A DNA stretch of 16,095 nucleotides, taken from positions 1 through 16,095 of the forward strand of contig JAIPIM010000048.1 of assembly GCA_021734725.1 (NCBI GenBank). The letters run 5' to 3'. A program made the position numbers and the translations under genes. This document shows positions 6,994-14,960 of the stretch, in pieces. Every line of letters begins with the position of its first letter. The first letter of the stretch is position 1. The stretch is from Minisyncoccota bacterium (GTDB taxonomy: Bacteria; Verrucomicrobiota; Lentisphaeria; Oligosphaerales; MVZH01). The notes beneath the pieces are model-generated. The model worked only from the letters and a program-made list of their open reading frames with translations. It did not search any database and was not told the origin of the DNA.

Positions 6994-9447
6994 TCATCCG
7001 CGACCAATCGCCCCACCAAAAATCAGCTTAAACACCTCGGGGTAATCCTCAACGTAATGTGGCCGTATCCCCTTCGTCACCCGCTCGGGTATCTCGACAA
7101 AATCTTTTTCATTCTGCTTCGGTAAAATGACGTCCTTCACGCCGCTGCGCTTCGCCGCAATAACTTTTTCCTTAATCCCGCCCACCGGCAGAACACGCCC
7201 GGTCAATGTCAATTCACCGGTCATGGCGACGTCCGGCGGCGGTGTTTTGCCCAAAGCCAGCGACACCAATGCCGTGGCCATTGTAATACCGGCCGAAGGA
7301 CCATCCTTTGGTGTGGCGCCGGCAGGCACGTGAAGGTGAACACGCTTGCCTTTGAAGAAGTTCTTTTTTATTCCAAATTGACCATAGTCAGAGGTGATGA
7401 GGGAGTACGCGATATGACTTGATTCCTGCATCACATTACCCAGTTGCCCGGTCAACTTAATGTCACCTTCGCCGGGCACGGGGACCGCTTCCACGTACAG
7501 CGTCGTTCCTCCCAGGGCAGTCCACGCCAACCCCATCACAACCCCGGGACGTCCTTCCTTCATCAACGGCTCATCCGAGTATTGCGGTTTGCCAAGGTAC
7601 GTCTCCACATCCCCCTTCTTGATCGCAACCTTTTCCTCGATGCCGCCTTCAGCCTTACGCGCTGCAATCTTGCGAAGACATGAACTGAGGGCCTTCTCCA
7701 GAGCACGCACACCGGCTTCACGCGCGTACCCCGATATGATCTCCTTCACTGCTCCGTCCGTAAATCTCAGGTCGTCACGTGTCAGTGCATGCTTCTCCAA
7801 AAGACGGGGCATCAGATGCCGTTTTGCAATCGACAGTTTCTCTTCCATAATGTACCCGGAAAGCCGGATCACCTCCATACGATCCATCAACGGTCCGGGA
7901 ATCGTGTCCGGCACGTTAGCAGTGGCAATGAAAAGCACTTTCGACAGGTCAAACGGCACATCCAGATAATGGTCCCGGAAACTCACGTTCTGCTCCGGGT
8001 CCAGGACTTCCAGCAGCGCCGACGCAGGGTCCCCTTGGAACGACGCCCCTACTTTGTCAATCTCGTCAAGCATGATTACCGGGTTCGCGGTACCCACATT
8101 CTTAATGGCTTGCATAACCTTGCCCGGCAGCGCACCGATATACGTCCGGCGATGCCCTTTGATCTCGGCCTCGTCCCGCATACCGCCAAGGGAGAATCGG
8201 AAGAACTTGCGCCCCAGGGATTCGGCCACGGCCTTACCAAGAGACGTTTTACCTACGCCCGGCGGACCGATGAGACAAAGAATCGAGCCCTCCACGCCAC
8301 CGCGAAGCTTTGCAACACCGATGAATTCCAAAATCCGGTTCTTCACGTCCTCCAAGCCGTAATGATCGCGGTTCAATACGCGCCGCGACCGTTTCACGTC
8401 CAATCGGTCACGCGAAAATTCGCCCCACGGTAATCCAGTCAACCAATCCAAATAGTTGCGAGTCACGGAGAATTCCGGCGATTGCGGTGACAGCAGCTTG
8501 AGCTTGTCAATCTCCTCCCGAATGCGATTATCCGCTTCTTCGGGTAATGTCAGTTTCTTAATGCGCTCCTGATAACGCTCGATCTCTTCCGTCTTCTCGT
8601 CTTTTTCCATGCCAAGTTCCTGCTTGATAGCCTTGAGCTGCTCGCGCAGGAAAAACTCGCGCTGCTGTTTGGTAATCTTCTCCTCAATCTGATGCGTGAT
8701 GCGCTCTTTAAGTTGGTTCAGATCAAGTTCTTTGCGCAACAGAAACAGCACTTTCTGCAAGCGCTCATGCACATCGAGACATTCAAGAACCTCCTGCAGT
8801 TCTTCACGACTGGCGGAGGTCATGTTGGCCGCAAAGTCCGCCAGACGCCCCGGTTCCCCCCAGTCAGTCCGCGAGAGAAACATTTTGATCTCCTCGGAAA
8901 ACATGGGATTATGCTGAATGAGATCGCGCATGGTGTTGACAATGGCCAGTGCCGTTGCCCGCACTTCCTCACCCTCGGGCTTCGTCTCCTGAAGATACAC
9001 CACCTGCGCCATCAGATGGTCGTCGTGACGCGCAGCCTTGAGTATATGAAACCGTTCCTCCCCCCGGAACAACACCTGTAACTCGCCTTCCGCCCCCTCC
9101 TGCAAACGCAGTATGCGCGCCGCCGTCCCAACGCTGTAAAGCCCGTCGACAGTAAGCTCCGGATTATCGGCGTCCGATTCATCGCGCGTCAGGACAAAAC
9201 CGACACAGCGGTCAGGGGTCCCTTCCGCCGCCGCTTTCACCGCTTCGGCCAGCGGTCCCGAAGGAAGACTCGTCGGGAACATCAGCCCCGGGAAAACAGG
9301 CTTGCTGCCGAGCGGCAACAACGGAATGCGATCGGGCAAGGACTTTGAAGCCAGGATCAACTGACCCTTGCCGCCGTCCGTAGCACCGGCATTCCCGCCC
9401 GCCGTCACATCAGCGTCACCAGACTTGTTACGAGATTCTGCTATCAT
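6994..9447 (-). CDS. lon: ATP-dependent protease Lon
   Basis: At 817 aa it is close to the normal Lon length, after a Gly/Ala-rich tail of about 30 residues at the N-terminus. The order is the LON substrate-binding domain (about 41-240), a coiled region, an AAA+ module and a C-terminal protease domain. The AAA+ module has Walker A GPPGVGKT (394-401), Walker B VIMLDEID (457-464) and the strongly conserved FSLGGMRDEAEIKGHRRTYI (418-437). The catalytic dyad is S718 in KDGPSAGI and K761 in GGIKEKV, 43 residues apart as in E. coli Lon. Lon is a soluble hexamer that unfolds and degrades damaged and short-lived regulatory proteins. The ATG at 9447 has GGAAAGGA 11 nt upstream. A good promoter lies at 9543-9571. 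It appears monocistronic. Confidence 0.98.
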   Translation of the reverse strand: MIAESRNKSGDADVTAGGNAGATDGGKGQLILASKSLPDRIPLLPLGSKPVFPGLMFPTSLPSGPLAEAVKAAAEGTPDRCVGFVLTRDESDADNPELTVDGLYSVGTAARILRLQEGAEGELQVLFRGEERFHILKAARHDDHLMAQVVYLQETKPEGEEVRATALAIVNTMRDLIQHNPMFSEEIKMFLSRTDWGEPGRLADFAANMTSASREELQEVLECLDVHERLQKVLFLLRKELDLNQLKERITHQIEEKITKQQREFFLREQLKAIKQELGMEKDEKTEEIERYQERIKKLTLPEEADNRIREEIDKLKLLSPQSPEFSVTRNYLDWLTGLPWGEFSRDRLDVKRSRRVLNRDHYGLEDVKNRILEFIGVAKLRGGVEGSILCLIGPPGVGKTSLGKAVAESLGRKFFRFSLGGMRDEAEIKGHRRTYIGALPGKVMQAIKNVGTANPVIMLDEIDKVGASFQGDPASALLEVLDPEQNVSFRDHYLDVPFDLSKVLFIATANVPDTIPGPLMDRMEVIRLSGYIMEEKLSIAKRHLMPRLLEKHALTRDDLRFTDGAVKEIISGYAREAGVRALEKALSSCLRKIAARKAEGGIEEKVAIKKGDVETYLGKPQYSDEPLMKEGRPGVVMGLAWTALGGTTLYVEAVPVPGEGDIKLTGQLGNVMQESSHIAYSLITSDYGQFGIKKNFFKGKRVHLHVPAGATPKDGPSAGITMATALVSLALGKTPPPDVAMTGELTLTGRVLPVGGIKEKVIAAKRSGVKDVILPKQNEKDFVEIPERVTKGIRPHYVEDYPEVFKLIFGGAIGRG

Positions 9448-9542
9448 TACAACGCATCCTTTCCATTACATACCCGCAAACTGGACCCTATGCGAAACAG
9501 ACACAAACATGGCTGCGATACCTTTTCGCATTAACCCTACCT

Positions 9543-9571
9543 ACTTTAAACCAACCATCGCCATCGGTCAA
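9543..9571 (-). promoter_or_regulatory. Sigma70-like promoter of lon
   Basis: On the minus strand TTGACC (9566-9571) is followed by an optimal 17-bp spacer and TAAAGT (9543-9548). Transcription would begin near 9536, giving a leader of about 90 nt before the lon ATG. No CIRCE-type inverted repeat is visible nearby. Confidence 0.5.
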
Positions 9572-9706
9572 AGGAATACGAAAACTTAGGGCATCGGCAC
9601 AAAACCCGGCGACCGAAACAGAAAAGGATCTCGTGAATGATCCCGATGATGGTATATTGGAAGTTGACCGTGTTCGTTCTGTTTAAATCCTGCAAGGTCT
9701 GTTGAG

Positions 9707-9719
9707 AATACTCAGTATT
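9707..9719. promoter_or_regulatory. Hyphenated palindrome just upstream of the release-factor-like gene
   Basis: AATACT C AGTATT is a perfect 6-bp inverted repeat with a 1-bp centre. It lies 7 bp before the ATG at 9727 and overlaps an alternative TTG start at 9718. It could be a small operator. It could also be chance in an AT-rich patch. Confidence 0.25.
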
Positions 9720-9726
9720 GAATATT

Positions 9727-10224
9727 ATGCACAACAATCAACCCACACGCGATCGACTCCTGCACATGGATGATGCCACTCTCCTGCGCCATTGTCGTAC
9801 CGATGTCTTCCGCGGCACCGGGCGGGGCGGACAAAAGCGTAACACCACTGAATCGGCCGTTCGCCTGACGCACGAGCTCACCGGGATCTCGGCGGAAAAC
9901 GATGACACCCGGTCCCAAGCCAAGAATCGCACACTCGCGCTGCGCGAACTCCGCCGACAGCTTGCCCTCCAATGGCGTCAACCACCACCGGCAAAATGGC
10001 CCCATTCAAGCGCACCGGGAAAACGGTCCCCGGATTTCGCCCTTTGGATGGCCCACCTGCTCGATGCCTGCGAGGCTTTTCAATATCGCATCAGCGATAT
10101 CGCCCGCTTCTGCAACACATCCACCGCACAACTCGTCAAAGACCTGACGCTCGACCGACAATTGTGGAGGCATATTAACGAACAGCGTCGCGAGCACGGT
10201 CACAAACCATTGAAAATAAGATAA
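9727..10224 (+). CDS. Peptide chain release factor-like GGQ-domain protein
   Basis: The protein is 165 aa from ATG 9727; a TTG at 9718 would add three residues. FRGTGRGGQKRNTTESAVRLTH (28-49) holds the GGQ tripeptide (34-36) that triggers peptidyl-tRNA hydrolysis in the ribosomal peptidyl-transferase centre. It is followed by RSQAKNR (62-68), as in class-I release factors. The codon-recognition domains of RF1 and RF2 are absent. The Arg/Lys-rich tail of ArfB that threads the mRNA channel is also absent. Instead, after about residue 100, there is a helical segment, ISDIARFCNTSTAQLVKDL, resembling a small helix-turn-helix. It probably works in ribosome rescue or non-standard termination, but the target is unknown. 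No clear Shine-Dalgarno is seen. The ABC-F gene follows after 59 bp on the same strand. Confidence 0.85.
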   Translation: MHNNQPTRDRLLHMDDATLLRHCRTDVFRGTGRGGQKRNTTESAVRLTHELTGISAENDDTRSQAKNRTLALRELRRQLALQWRQPPPAKWPHSSAPGKRSPDFALWMAHLLDACEAFQYRISDIARFCNTSTAQLVKDLTLDRQLWRHINEQRREHGHKPLKIR

Positions 10225-10283
10225 ACCTGGAGAGTGGCACGACGCAGCGACAATCGCCACGCACTCATCCGGATCCTGCCCCA

Positions 10284-12224
10284 ATGATCGATTTCCAGAA
10301 TATCACTAAATCGTTTGGCATGGGCGATGTCCTCCGAGACGTTACGTTTCGTGTCAATGCCGGCGAACGGGTCGGCGTGACCGGACCCAACGGTGCCGGA
10401 AAAAGCACAATCTTTGCTCTGATTACCGGCGAAATCAGCCCCGACAGCGGTTCTTTTCATATCCCGAAAGACCTCCGCATCGGCCATCTCCGTCAGCAAC
10501 TGAATCCCCATGAAGTCAAAAGATCAATCCTGGAATATGCCGAGAACGCCCTCGGTACTGTTCAATCCCTGCAGCGCAGAATTCACGACATTGAATCCAC
10601 AATTCATGCGGAGCACCGTAAGGCAAAGGAAACGGAACTGGCGGAACTGGCGGAACTGCAGCATGAATTCGAACACCTGGGAGGATATGAACTTCGAACA
10701 CGCGCCGAAGCGGCATTGACAGGCCTGGGATTCAACCCAACAGCATTGGACAGACCATTCCAAACACTTAGCGGCGGGTGGAAAATGCGCGCCGAACTCG
10801 CGCGCGTGTTGGTCGCCCATCCAGATATTCTACTGCTCGATGAACCAACCAATTATCTGGATGTACCCGCCGTGGAATGGCTCACCTCCTTCCTCGAAGG
10901 CTGGTCCGGAACCCTTATGCTCATCTCCCATGACCGTTACCTCTTAAACACCCTCACAGGGGTAACCGTTGAAGTCGCCAACGCCCGGGCCACACGGTAT
11001 GAGGGAGCTTACAATCACTACGTGCAAGAGCGACGCCAGCGAGCCGAACAATTGGCAGCCGCCAAAAAGAACCAAGATCGCAAGCGACAACAAATCGAAC
11101 GATTCGTCGAACGATTCCGGGCCAAAAGCACAAAAGCTTCACAGGTCCAAAGTCGAGTTAGAATGCTGGATAAAATGGACGAGATTGAGGTGCCTCCGAC
11201 AGCTTTGACACCACCCCGTATTCATCTGCCGCCGGTACGCCGTTCAGGACAGGAAGTGGTGCAACTCGATGACGCCGGTCTCTCGTACGACGGCAAAACC
11301 TGGATCTTCAGAAAACTGGATGTCACGTTGGAACGCGGTGCTAAAGCCGCGGTCGTAGCCCCTAACGGAACCGGAAAAACAAGCCTCTTGCGCGTTCTCG
11401 CCGGAACACTGGAACTGTCGGAAGGCAGACGCAGGCTGGGCGTGAATGTTACCGTCGGCTATCAGGCTCAGGACTACACGGATATCCTGCACCCCGGGCA
11501 TACCGTCTTTGCCTCCGCAAAACGCCTCAGTGAAGCCGCCTCAGACGCGGACACACGAAGCGTACTGGGAGGATTCGGCTTCAGCGGCACCGCTGTCGAT
11601 AAACAGGTGAACGTACTCAGCGGCGGCGAAAAAGTCCGGCTCGCAATCGCCACACTCCTCCTGCGGAGTCCGAATTTTCTCGTCCTCGATGAACCGACCA
11701 CGCACCTCGATATACCATCCCGTCAAGCATTGGAAAATGCATTGCGCGAGTACCCGGGAACCCTCTGCCTCGTCAGCCACGATATTGAGTTTATTCGCCA
11801 GGTGGCAACCACAATCTTCCACCTCTCGCCGCAAGGACTCGTCAAATACTTCGGGGGCTACGACTACTATCGGGAGAAGCACGAAGCCGAAAAGATGACG
11901 GCATTACAACCAGCGGGAGCCATCGAACAGCAGAATGACAAAAAACAACGAAAACGGGAAGAAGCGCGAGTGCGCCAACTCTTTGCTGAACAGCGCCGCC
12001 CTCACGAAGAAGCGTCCCGAACCGCCGAACAGCGCATTGATGAACTTCACGCAGAACAGGAAACATTGCTGGAAAAACTCCAAAACCAGCCGAATGCACC
12101 GGACATCGCCGCGACGACTCGCCGCCTGGGAGAATTACAAAAGGAACTGGAGCAAGCAACTCAACAATGGGAACAGGCAGAGCTGGCCATCGAAGACCTC
12201 AGAGACCAACTGGGACTGAACTGA
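10284..12224 (+). CDS. ABC-F family ATPase (translation factor or resistance type)
   Basis: The product is 646 aa with two ABC cassettes and no membrane segments, which defines ABC-F. Cassette one has Walker A GPNGAGKS (34-41), signature LSGGW (162-166) and Walker B ILLLDEPTNYLD (182-193). An inter-domain linker (about 240-310) carries the typical KSTKASQVQSR. Cassette two has APNGTGKT (359-366), LSGGEK (445-450) and LVLDEPTTHLD (466-476). A charged coiled coil occupies about 545-645, as in Uup and YheS. ABC-F proteins bind the ribosomal E site and adjust peptidyl-tRNA or relieve stalling. The usual first Gly of the second Walker A is Ala. A short in-frame ELAELAEL duplication lies at 118-125. 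No obvious Shine-Dalgarno precedes the ATG. It is likely co-transcribed with the GGQ gene. The exact subfamily is not certain. Confidence 0.95.
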   Translation: MIDFQNITKSFGMGDVLRDVTFRVNAGERVGVTGPNGAGKSTIFALITGEISPDSGSFHIPKDLRIGHLRQQLNPHEVKRSILEYAENALGTVQSLQRRIHDIESTIHAEHRKAKETELAELAELQHEFEHLGGYELRTRAEAALTGLGFNPTALDRPFQTLSGGWKMRAELARVLVAHPDILLLDEPTNYLDVPAVEWLTSFLEGWSGTLMLISHDRYLLNTLTGVTVEVANARATRYEGAYNHYVQERRQRAEQLAAAKKNQDRKRQQIERFVERFRAKSTKASQVQSRVRMLDKMDEIEVPPTALTPPRIHLPPVRRSGQEVVQLDDAGLSYDGKTWIFRKLDVTLERGAKAAVVAPNGTGKTSLLRVLAGTLELSEGRRRLGVNVTVGYQAQDYTDILHPGHTVFASAKRLSEAASDADTRSVLGGFGFSGTAVDKQVNVLSGGEKVRLAIATLLLRSPNFLVLDEPTTHLDIPSRQALENALREYPGTLCLVSHDIEFIRQVATTIFHLSPQGLVKYFGGYDYYREKHEAEKMTALQPAGAIEQQNDKKQRKREEARVRQLFAEQRRPHEEASRTAEQRIDELHAEQETLLEKLQNQPNAPDIAATTRRLGELQKELEQATQQWEQAELAIEDLRDQLGLN

Positions 12225-12263
12225 AGCTGAATACCACCACCAACCTCGCGTTTCTGTCGCACG

Positions 12264-12462
12264 CCACCCTCCTTGGGGTGGTGAGCAAGATCGTGCACGA
12301 CCCCACCCACCTTGCGTTCCTTTGCACGACCCCACCCACCCCTTGCGTTCCGTTGCACGACCCCACCCACCTTGCGTACGACCCCACCCACCTTGCGTTC
12401 CGTTGCACGACCCCACCCACCCTGCGTTCCGTTGCACGACCCCACCCACCTTGCGTGGGTGG
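12264..12462. repeat. 29-bp-period tandem repeat, six copies, flanked by two related hairpins
   Basis: The 15-bp core ACGACCCCACCCACC occurs at 12297, 12326, 12357, 12378, 12407 and 12436. It is usually followed by the 14-bp TTGCGTTCCGTTGC, giving a 29-bp period. One copy has a CC insertion (step 31) and one is shortened (step 21). The array is bracketed by a hairpin at 12264-12281 (CCACCC/GGGTGG) and a perfect 8-bp stem at 12442-12462 (CCACCCAC CTTGC GTGGGTGG). Each hairpin is followed by a TGAGC[AG]AGATC word. There are no unique spacers, so it is not CRISPR. Confidence 0.85.
12442..12462. terminator. Candidate bidirectional terminator hairpin between convergent genes
   Basis: A perfect 8-bp GC-rich stem with a 5-nt CTTGC loop lies 41 bp downstream of the stop of the pteridine-reductase-type gene and about 220 bp downstream of the ABC-F stop. 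It has no U-tract on either strand, so intrinsic termination would be weak. The assignment rests on its position between convergent genes. Confidence 0.3.
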
Positions 12463-12502
12463 TGAGCGAGATCAGTTGAGCACGCGTACTGCACACCCCG
12501 AT

Positions 12503-13267
12503 TCATCCGTAATCAGCCTCATCACGCTCCAACTGCGCAGCACCCGTAAGATGCATCCCACCGTCCACAAACAACACTTGGCCCGTGACCGTTTCAGCCG
12601 CCGCCAGGAAGGCACACGCTTCGGCAATCTCCTCGGGAGACGTCTCACGATGCAGAGGTACTTCCCCAAGCAGCCCCTTCATCTTGTCCGCCGATACTCC
12701 GGGAGGCGGCAGTACAAAACCTGGTGCCACCCCGTTCACGCGAATGTCCGGGGCCCATTCCAACGCCGCCGCTTCGGTGGCATCCCGCAATCCCTTTTTC
12801 GCCAATCCGTAAGAACCGGCACTCGGCTCGACCTTTGTCACACGCTGGTCCAGCAGATTAATGATGACACCTCGTTGACACTGACGGGCAAAATCACGCA
12901 TCAGAAGAAGCGGTGCAAAAAAATTGATCTCCATGTCCTTGCGCAAGCGGTGTGCATCCAGCTTGAGAAGAGGTGTCCGACGATACACAGACGCATTGTT
13001 CACAAGGATATCCAATCCGCCCCCCAGCGCCGATGCGTCCGCAATCAAAGACTCCAACCGGGCGGCATCCGTAAGATCGGCCTGGACGATGGCATTGCCC
13101 GAACTCAGCGTGTCAAGCTGGCTCTTCAGTTCTTGCGCCTGCTCAACTGAACTCCGATAGTGAACAATCACACGCGCACCCGCCTCGGCAAAACGGAGAG
13201 CAATTGCACGACCAATACGTACAGCCCCCCCTGTGACCAATACTCGCTTCCCGATTAATGCATGCAT
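12503..13267 (-). CDS. SDR-family oxidoreductase, pteridine reductase type
   Basis: The start is ATG 13267 because GGAGGG lies 8 nt upstream. A TTG at 13282 would swallow that site. The protein is 254 aa, a normal SDR length. The cofactor loop is VTGGAVRIGRAIA (11-23) with HYRSS (36-40), which suits NADPH. NNAS is at 90-93. In place of the catalytic serine there is Asp140, with Tyr153 and Lys157 in YGLAK. The D-13-Y-4-K spacing matches the pteridine reductase PTR1/FolM group. The C-terminal VNGVAPGFV (177-185) and TGQVLFVDGG (228-237) are standard. Such enzymes reduce dihydropterins or dihydrofolate. It follows the metallohydrolase gene by 26 bp and is probably co-transcribed. Substrate is inferred from motif type only. 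Confidence 0.88.
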   Translation of the reverse strand: MHALIGKRVLVTGGAVRIGRAIALRFAEAGARVIVHYRSSVEQAQELKSQLDTLSSGNAIVQADLTDAARLESLIADASALGGGLDILVNNASVYRRTPLLKLDAHRLRKDMEINFFAPLLLMRDFARQCQRGVIINLLDQRVTKVEPSAGSYGLAKKGLRDATEAAALEWAPDIRVNGVAPGFVLPPPGVSADKMKGLLGEVPLHRETSPEEIAEACAFLAAAETVTGQVLFVDGGMHLTGAAQLERDEADYG

Positions 13268-13293
13268 GACCGCGCCCTCCAAACCGATTCAGC

Positions 13294-13911
13294 CTAATCA
13301 GCCATCACAAAAGGATTGTTCCGTTTTTCATACCCGATAGTCGTCGCATCCCCATGCCCGGGATATACTGTCGTCTCCGCCGGTAAGGAAAACAAGACGT
13401 CCCGTACAGAGCGGAGTAAAGTGTCCATGTCGCCCCCGCACAAATCTGTCCGGCCAACCCCCAACTGGAAAAGCGTATCGCCGCTGAACACCAATCCCGC
13501 ACGCGGAAAATAGAACGAACATCCACCGGGAGTATGACCGGGCGTATGAAGTACGTCAAATGCCAAATCCGCAAAATCGCGCGGCACATCCGTCGGCTCC
13601 GGCAGATCGACAGCCGGCGGCAGCCAAGGTGGCAGTTCGTTATCATTACTATGGTAGAGAGAACTGTCGTTGGCGTGAAGCATGACAGGACAAGAGTATG
13701 CCTCCACAAGCTTAGGGACAGCACGAATATGGTCGACGTGCCCATGCGTAAGCAAAATCCCGCGCGGCATAAGTTCCAGACGCCGAATCCGCTGGGCAAT
13801 ACGTTCGGGCTCTTCCCCGGGATCGATGATTAGAGCATCGCGCGTCTCGTCGTTCCACGCCACATAACAGTTCACCTGCAAGAGACCAACCACAATCCGC
13901 TCTGTAAGCAT
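13294..13911 (-). CDS. MBL-fold metallohydrolase (glyoxalase II-like)
   Basis: The start is ATG 13911, with GAAGGG about 8 nt upstream. A GTG at 13947 is in frame but lacks such a site. The protein is 205 aa. Metal ligands are visible as THGHVDH (55-61: H56, H58, D60, H61), H126 in HTPGHTPGG, D145 in SGDTLF and H186 in YPGHG. The N-terminal LQVNCYVAW and the C-terminal EKRNNPF are typical of the short hydroxyacylglutathione-hydrolase-like group (YcbL/GloB2-like). These are cytoplasmic thioester hydrolases. The lack of a long C-terminal glutathione-binding domain leaves the true substrate open. It is the first gene of a two-gene minus-strand unit with the SDR gene. Confidence 0.92.
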   Translation of the reverse strand: MLTERIVVGLLQVNCYVAWNDETRDALIIDPGEEPERIAQRIRRLELMPRGILLTHGHVDHIRAVPKLVEAYSCPVMLHANDSSLYHSNDNELPPWLPPAVDLPEPTDVPRDFADLAFDVLHTPGHTPGGCSFYFPRAGLVFSGDTLFQLGVGRTDLCGGDMDTLLRSVRDVLFSLPAETTVYPGHGDATTIGYEKRNNPFVMAD

Positions 13912-14066
13912 GACAACACCCTTCTCTTTACACGTCCAGATTTTCACGGTAAATTACAATAGGGTATAGTCAGGTGGTTGCAATCATTTGTGCCAACCAC
14001 GACCAACAACGACGCTATGAATCATTCGACGAGCCAACCATTCTGAGATTGGGCAAGGAGGCTATC

Positions 14067-14528
14067 ATGAAAGCCGGAAATGTTCTGGAGGATAAAGAAA
14101 GATTTGCCGACAAACCTCTTGTAACCATAGAGCCCGAGTCTACCATATTGGATGCGGTACATCTACTCTGCCAGAATCGCATCGGCGCCCTGCTGGTGAC
14201 CGATGCCGAAAAACACTTGGTGGGGATCATTACAGAACGGGATGTGCTCGCGGAGTGCTGTCGCAACCATAAAAATATCGATGCCACAAGGGTAGATTCC
14301 GCCATGACTCGGGAAGTCATTGTCGCGCACCCGCAGGACGACGTGCAGGATATTCTGCGAATCATGACGACAAAACGAGTGCGACACATGCCAATTGTAG
14401 AAAATGATAAAATTTCCGGCATGCTTTCTATCGGCGACATACTGCGACGCCTCTATAAACAGGATGAATTGAAAATTCGCTACCTCAGCGATTACCTCGG
14501 TGGCACGTACGGACTGAAAGTCTATTGA
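14067..14528 (+). CDS. CBS-domain-pair protein
   Basis: The start is ATG 14067, with AAGGAGG 5 nt upstream. The longer in-frame extension to 13974 is not protein-like. The product is 153 aa and consists of two CBS motifs. CBS1 (about 16-70) ends in LVGIITERDVL. CBS2 (about 76-130) contains RHMPIVENDKISGMLSIGDIL. The short tail DELKIRYLSDYL follows. Stand-alone CBS pairs bind adenosine nucleotides or SAM and regulate a partner protein, and no partner is evident here. It is divergent from the metallohydrolase gene, and the 155 bp between the two starts show no convincing promoter. Confidence 0.93.
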   Translation: MKAGNVLEDKERFADKPLVTIEPESTILDAVHLLCQNRIGALLVTDAEKHLVGIITERDVLAECCRNHKNIDATRVDSAMTREVIVAHPQDDVQDILRIMTTKRVRHMPIVENDKISGMLSIGDILRRLYKQDELKIRYLSDYLGGTYGLKVY

Positions 14529-14665
14529 GCACTTACTCAAAACGACCTCCCGCAAGCCCGCCTTGATTTTGCAGCAATGCGATGCCATTGTATGGCCCGT
14601 CCAATCACCAAAAACGGCGCCGAACACCACGTAATTAAGCCGGAAAAACAGATCCTGTCAGATGT

Positions 14666-14752
14666 GCCCGAGTGGCGGAACGGCAGACGCAACGGACTTA
14701 AAATCCGTTGAGGTAATACCTCGTGCGGGTTCGAATCCCGCCTCGGGCACCA
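14666..14752 (+). tRNA. tRNA-Leu, anticodon TAA
   Basis: The 87-nt cloverleaf has acceptor arms GCCCGAG (14666-14672) and CTCGGGC (14742-14748), discriminator A and an encoded CCA (14750-14752). The anticodon stem ACGGA/TCCGT encloses the loop CTTAAAA, giving anticodon TAA, which reads UUA. A long variable arm, with stem GAGGT and ACCTC, marks it as class II leucine tRNA. The T arm is GCGGGTTCGAATCCCGC. Confidence 0.97.
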
Positions 14753-14759
14753 CTTGACC

Positions 14760-14897
14760 ATGACCAGCATTGACGACGCCATCAAACAGGCCGAATCACG
14801 ACCCGCACTCTGTGTCCTCGCAAATCACCAGGACTTGGCATACCTCGATTATTTCAGATTGTGCACTGGAGATTTTCTCCACAAACACTATTATTAA
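14760..14897 (+). CDS. Possible 45-aa ORF downstream of the tRNA
   Basis: An ATG 7 nt after the tRNA opens a 45-codon frame ending TAA. The protein begins MTSIDDAIKQAESRP and continues VLANHQDLAYLDYFRLCTG. The composition looks protein-like and balanced, but there is no Shine-Dalgarno and no family is recognised. It may be the 5' remnant of a longer gene or chance. A 6-bp perfect hairpin TGGAGA TTT TCTCCA (14867-14881) lies inside its 3' end. Confidence 0.25.
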   Translation: MTSIDDAIKQAESRPALCVLANHQDLAYLDYFRLCTGDFLHKHYY

Positions 14898-14960
14898 CGG
14901 TTCTTAACCTGATTCATTCAGGCTCACTGCTCGGGCCGACAGATAGAAGGACCGTATATC

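Noticed and set aside
6686..7045. 119-codon plus-strand ORF, and the opposing 95-codon frame at 6700-6987
   Set aside because: Both are Pro/Gly-rich, have no recognisable motif, and partly overlap the lon 3' end or the direct repeats.
9546..9737. 63-codon minus-strand ORF in the lon divergent region
   Set aside because: It overlaps the predicted lon promoter, has no ribosome site and shows no family resemblance.
12297..12450. CRISPR array with 29-bp repeats
   Set aside because: The period equals the repeat length. There are no unique spacers between copies and no cas genes nearby, so it is a simple tandem repeat.
12167..13150. 327-codon plus-strand ORF
   Set aside because: It crosses the tandem repeat and runs antisense over the pteridine-reductase-type gene. 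Its composition is Arg/His/Pro rich with no motif.
13912..14066. Divergent promoters for the metallohydrolase and CBS genes
   Set aside because: A TTGCAA/TGTAAT pair exists on the minus strand but with a 19-bp spacer, and nothing convincing was found on the plus strand.
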